Shown piece by piece: positions 5,665 to 8,211 of a DNA stretch of 8,211 bases; positions within the stretch are counted from its first letter, which is position 1; each line of letters starts with the position of its first letter. Location of the stretch: contig CANOUM010000065.1 in assembly GCA_947570515.1 (NCBI GenBank), positions 1 to 8,211 on the forward strand, given 5' to 3'. A program made the translations under genes and the position numbers. A model generated the notes under the pieces. It searched no databases, was not told the origin of the DNA, and saw only the letters and a program-made list of their open reading frames with translations. Source of the DNA: an uncultured Clostridia bacterium. GTDB lineage: Bacteria > Bacillota > Clostridia > Lachnospirales > Bianqueaceae.

Positions 5665-7443
5665 ATGTCTAACATGATCAATGTTACCATCGATGGACTG
5701 GAAACACAGGTCGAAGCCGGCAGCACAATTTTGCAGGCAGCGGAGCAGGTTGGCGTCCATATTCCGACACTGTGTTATTTGGATCTTCACGAAATTGGTA
5801 TTGAAAATAAACCGGCATCCTGCCGTGTCTGTGTTGTAGAAGTGGCTGGCCGCCGTAATCTGGCACCGGCCTGTGCAACACCCGTATCGGAGGGTATGGT
5901 TGTTAAGACCAATACTCCTAAGGTTCTGGAATCTCGTAAAACTGTTCTGGAGCTGATGCTGTCTGATCATCCGAAAGATTGTCTGACCTGTGCTAAATCC
6001 GGACAGTGCGAGCTGCAGGCTCTGGCTGAGTCCATGGGCATCCGCAAGGTGCGCGTGACCGGTACGGCAATGTCGAGCTATGAGAAGGATGAGGCCTCTC
6101 CTTCTATTGTACGCGACCAGGATAAGTGTATTATGTGCCGCCGTTGTGAGACGGTTTGTAACCAGATTCAGAGCGTAGGCGCACTGTCTGCTGTTAATCG
6201 CGGATTTAATGCCGTGGTTTCTACCGCGTTTGAACTGCCGATCAATGAGACGGTTTGTACCTTCTGTGGTCAGTGTATTCAGGTATGTCCTGTGGGCGCT
6301 CTGACTGAAAAAAGCAATATCGATCAGGTGATCGAAGCACTGGGCGATCCTGATAAGACGGTAATCGTGAACACGGCACCGGCTGTACGTGCTGCTCTAG
6401 GCGAGGAATTTGGCGTGGAGCCTGGTTACAGTGTAACTGGTGAAATGGTTGCTGCACTGCGCAGAATCGGTTTTGATTATGTATTTGATACCGATTTTGC
6501 TGCTGATCTGACCATTATGGAAGAAGCTAATGAGCTGGTTGAGCGTTTGAATAAATTCCTGAAGGGTGAGCCCGTAGCGATGCCGATGATCACCTCTTGC
6601 TGCCCGGCATGGATTAACTTCATTGAAACACAGTTCCCTGAGCTGCAGGATCTGCCGTCCAGCGCTAAATCTCCGATGGAGATGTTCGGTGCTATGGCTA
6701 AATCTTATTTTGCACAGAAGAAGGGAATTGATCCGGAGGATCTGGTCGTGGTATCTGTAATGCCCTGTACGGCAAAGAAATTTGAGGCACAGCGCGAAGA
6801 GATGAACACGAATGGCACCTCCCGTAAGGATATCGATATTTCGATTACGACGCGTGAGCTGGCAGAGCTGATTAAACAGATGAATATTGATCTGGTAGAG
6901 CTTGAAGCAGAGGACTTTGATGATCCGCTTGGTGAATCCACCGGTGCTGCCGTTATTTTCGGAAAAACCGGCGGTGTTATGGAAGCTGCCCTGCGTACCG
7001 GCTATGAAGTTGTGACCGGCAAAGAACTCGGCAATGTTGAATTTGAGGATGTGCGCAATATCAACTATGGTATGAAAGTTGCTCATATTCCGGTGGGCGA
7101 TATTACACTCAATGTGGCAATTGCCAGCGGACTTGGCAATGCACGTGCGATCATGGAAGAGATCAAAGCGGGCAATCCGAATCAGCTTCACTTTATTGAG
7201 ATCATGGCTTGTCCCGGCGGCTGTGTCAACGGCGGCGGTCAGCCTCATCATTTTGGTGATCTGAGCATCATTCAGGATCGTCAGGCTGCTCTCTGTGAAG
7301 AAGATGAGAGCAAAACAATCCGCAAGTCTCATGAGAATCCTTCTATTAAGAAGATTTATGAGGAGTTCCTGGGTGAGCCCGGCTCTCATAAGGCGCATGA
7401 GTACCTGCATACGCCTGCTCATGTTTTCAGAAAGAAGATCTGA
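5665..7443 (+). CDS. hydA: HydA, catalytic [FeFe] hydrogenase subunit (bifurcating type)
   Basis: This 592-residue protein carries the complete electron relay and active site. In order: a plant-type [2Fe-2S] domain (Cys37, Cys53, Cys56, Cys70); a His-ligated [4Fe-4S] motif (His102, Cys106, Cys109, Cys115); two [4Fe-4S] ferredoxin motifs (Cys155/158/161/165 and Cys198/201/204/208); then the H-cluster domain with TSCCP (Cys312 proton relay, Cys313 ligand), MPCTAKK (Cys368) and ACPGGC (Cys516, Cys520). The tail (KIYEEFLGEPGS, LHTPAH) is the small-subunit-like C-terminus, and no extra C-terminal [2Fe-2S] domain follows, unlike longer HydA forms. It makes or oxidises H2 in the cytosol with HydB and HydC, using NADH and ferredoxin. 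H-cluster assembly requires HydE, HydF and HydG, none of which is encoded here. The gene starts 20 bases after hydB with AAGGAG upstream. Confidence 0.98.
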   Translation: MSNMINVTIDGLETQVEAGSTILQAAEQVGVHIPTLCYLDLHEIGIENKPASCRVCVVEVAGRRNLAPACATPVSEGMVVKTNTPKVLESRKTVLELMLSDHPKDCLTCAKSGQCELQALAESMGIRKVRVTGTAMSSYEKDEASPSIVRDQDKCIMCRRCETVCNQIQSVGALSAVNRGFNAVVSTAFELPINETVCTFCGQCIQVCPVGALTEKSNIDQVIEALGDPDKTVIVNTAPAVRAALGEEFGVEPGYSVTGEMVAALRRIGFDYVFDTDFAADLTIMEEANELVERLNKFLKGEPVAMPMITSCCPAWINFIETQFPELQDLPSSAKSPMEMFGAMAKSYFAQKKGIDPEDLVVVSVMPCTAKKFEAQREEMNTNGTSRKDIDISITTRELAELIKQMNIDLVELEAEDFDDPLGESTGAAVIFGKTGGVMEAALRTGYEVVTGKELGNVEFEDVRNINYGMKVAHIPVGDITLNVAIASGLGNARAIMEEIKAGNPNQLHFIEIMACPGGCVNGGGQPHHFGDLSIIQDRQAALCEEDESKTIRKSHENPSIKKIYEEFLGEPGSHKAHEYLHTPAHVFRKKI

Positions 7444-7466
7444 GCCACATTACCTTTCATAAATAA

Positions 7467-7505
7467 AAAATACGGCCTTGGGGTTGATTCCTGAGGCCGT
7501 ATTTT
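7467..7505 (+). terminator. Rho-independent terminator after hydA
   Basis: AAAATACGGCCT (7467-7478) pairs perfectly with AGGCCGTATTTT (7494-7505) across a 15-base loop that can extend the stem with a few more pairs. It lies 23 bases after the hydA stop. The A-run before the stem means it could also terminate transcription from the opposite strand. It separates the hydrogenase operon from the ABC transporter gene. Confidence 0.88.
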
Positions 7506-7621
7506 ATGGCAGCTTTTTGCTAAAAAGTAGCTAAGTTTTATCTAGGTTTTTGATTTGTTCATACTTTATTCATTTTTATGTATTATACTTGAAAAAAATG
7601 ATTTTTTAGGAGGTTTATCTC
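7506..7621 (+). promoter_or_regulatory. AT-rich leader and probable promoter region of the ABC transporter gene
   Basis: This 116-base gap holds TATACT (7584-7589), a likely -10 box, but no convincing -35 at the right distance. A run around 7510-7532 (AGCTTTTT-GCT-AAAAAG) can form a small A-T hairpin of unknown meaning. The gene's ribosome-binding site AGGAGG (7608-7613) lies 8 bases before the TTG. I see no gene in the gap. Confidence 0.4.
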
Positions 7622-8211
7622 TTGATAGAAGTAAAAAATCTGACAAAACGGTACGGAGATCATCTGGCGCTGGATGATATTTCATTTACCGTAGAAGATG
7701 GAGAGATTGTCGGCTTTTTGGGACCAAACGGAGCCGGCAAATCAACGACGATGAACATTATTACCGGATATCTTTCTTCCACTGAAGGGCAGATTCTGGT
7801 GGATGGTGTGGATGTGCTGGAAAATCCTCTGGAGGCTAAACAGAAAATCGGATATCTGCCGGAAATACCGCCGCTGTATGTGGACATGACGGTAGAGGAA
7901 TATTTGGCGTTTGTTTGTGATTTGAAACATATTCCGATGGCAAAGAAAACGGAGACCATCGATCAGGTAAGTAAGCTGGCGAAGGTACAGGACGTAAAAG
8001 GGCGTCTGATTCGCAATCTTTCCAAGGGATATCGGCAGCGCGTAGGCCTGGCACAGGCGCTCGTGGGCAATCCGGAAGTACTCATTCTGGACGAGCCTAC
8101 GGTAGGTCTTGACCCAAAGCAGATTATTGAAGTGCGGGATCTGATCAAAAATCTAAGTAAGAAACATACGATCTTACTAAGCTCACATATCCTGCAGGAG
8201 GTGCAGGCAGT
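7622..8211 (+). CDS. ABC transporter ATP-binding protein, ABC-2/GldA-like (3' partial)
   Basis: The first 196 codons of an ABC ATPase are present; the window ends before the stop. Walker A is GPNGAGKST (34-42), the Q-loop region reads GYLPEIPPLY (77-86) with Glu in the usual Gln place, the signature is LSKGYRQR (133-140), Walker B is VLILDEPTVGLDP (153-165), and the H-loop is SSH (187-189). The YLPE form is common in GldA/CcmA-type ATPases of ABC-2 exporters. The partner permease is expected downstream, outside the window. The start is TTG: no in-frame ATG occurs before the Walker A motif, and AGGAGG lies 8 bases upstream. The substrate cannot be told. A terminator separates it from hydA, so I see no functional link with the hydrogenase. 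Confidence 0.93.
   Translation, partial: MIEVKNLTKRYGDHLALDDISFTVEDGEIVGFLGPNGAGKSTTMNIITGYLSSTEGQILVDGVDVLENPLEAKQKIGYLPEIPPLYVDMTVEEYLAFVCDLKHIPMAKKTETIDQVSKLAKVQDVKGRLIRNLSKGYRQRVGLAQALVGNPEVLILDEPTVGLDPKQIIEVRDLIKNLSKKHTILLSSHILQEVQA

Noticed and set aside
6397..7422. A 341-codon open frame on the - strand opposite hydA
   Set aside because: It mirrors hydA codons, shows no family motif, and hydA itself is certain.
7660..8148. Several short - strand open frames across the ABC ATPase region
   Set aside because: The + strand frame carries every ABC ATPase motif in order, so the reverse frames are shadows.
1..8211. tRNA or rRNA genes, CRISPR arrays, insertion sequences, attachment sites
   Set aside because: I saw no cloverleaf, spaced repeat array, transposase motif or terminal inverted repeat. 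The gaps between genes are all under 200 bases.

Overview
The window looks like chromosomal DNA of an anaerobic, fermentative Clostridia bacterium, perhaps from the Lachnospiraceae. Signs are the strong AGGAGG ribosome-binding sites, one TTG start, mid-range GC with AT-rich intergenic gaps, and a complete trimeric [FeFe]-hydrogenase operon of the kind typical of H2-producing Clostridia. All eight genes lie on the + strand. I cannot name the genus from sequence alone.

Region 1 (1-2026) is a sensory or regulatory block. It holds the 3' part of a putative sensory [FeFe] hydrogenase (HydS-like; its 5' end lies outside the window), a small stand-alone DRTGG-domain protein, and a stand-alone GHKL-type ATP-binding protein whose ATG overlaps the preceding stop. 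The HydS-like protein keeps the four H-cluster cysteines but has lost the proton-relay residues that the catalytic HydA in the same window retains.

Region 2 (2027-2156) is a 130-base AT-rich gap with a good promoter candidate. An 18-bp sequence matching 12 of 14 defined positions of the clostridial Rex operator lies over the -10 box. An AT-rich hairpin made from a repeated AAAGCTTATT lies just upstream.

Region 3 (2157-7443) is the hydrogenase operon: a PHP-domain phosphoesterase, hydC (NuoE-like), a small thioredoxin-fold [2Fe-2S] ferredoxin-like protein, hydB (NuoF-like, NADH/FMN) and hydA (catalytic H-cluster subunit). HydABC would couple oxidation of NADH and reduced ferredoxin to H2 production (electron confurcation), or run the reverse bifurcating reaction. 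The operon ends at a strong hairpin terminator (7467-7505).

Region 4 (7506-8211) is a short AT-rich gap followed by the start of an unrelated ABC transporter ATPase gene with a TTG start, cut by the window end.

Together the genes suggest a redox-controlled hydrogen module. HydABC does the chemistry, a Rex-like site could tie transcription to NADH/NAD+, and the HydS, DRTGG and ATPase proteins (perhaps also PHP) could form a second sensing circuit. The gene families and parts of this arrangement are known from other Clostridia. The signalling connection between them is inference.
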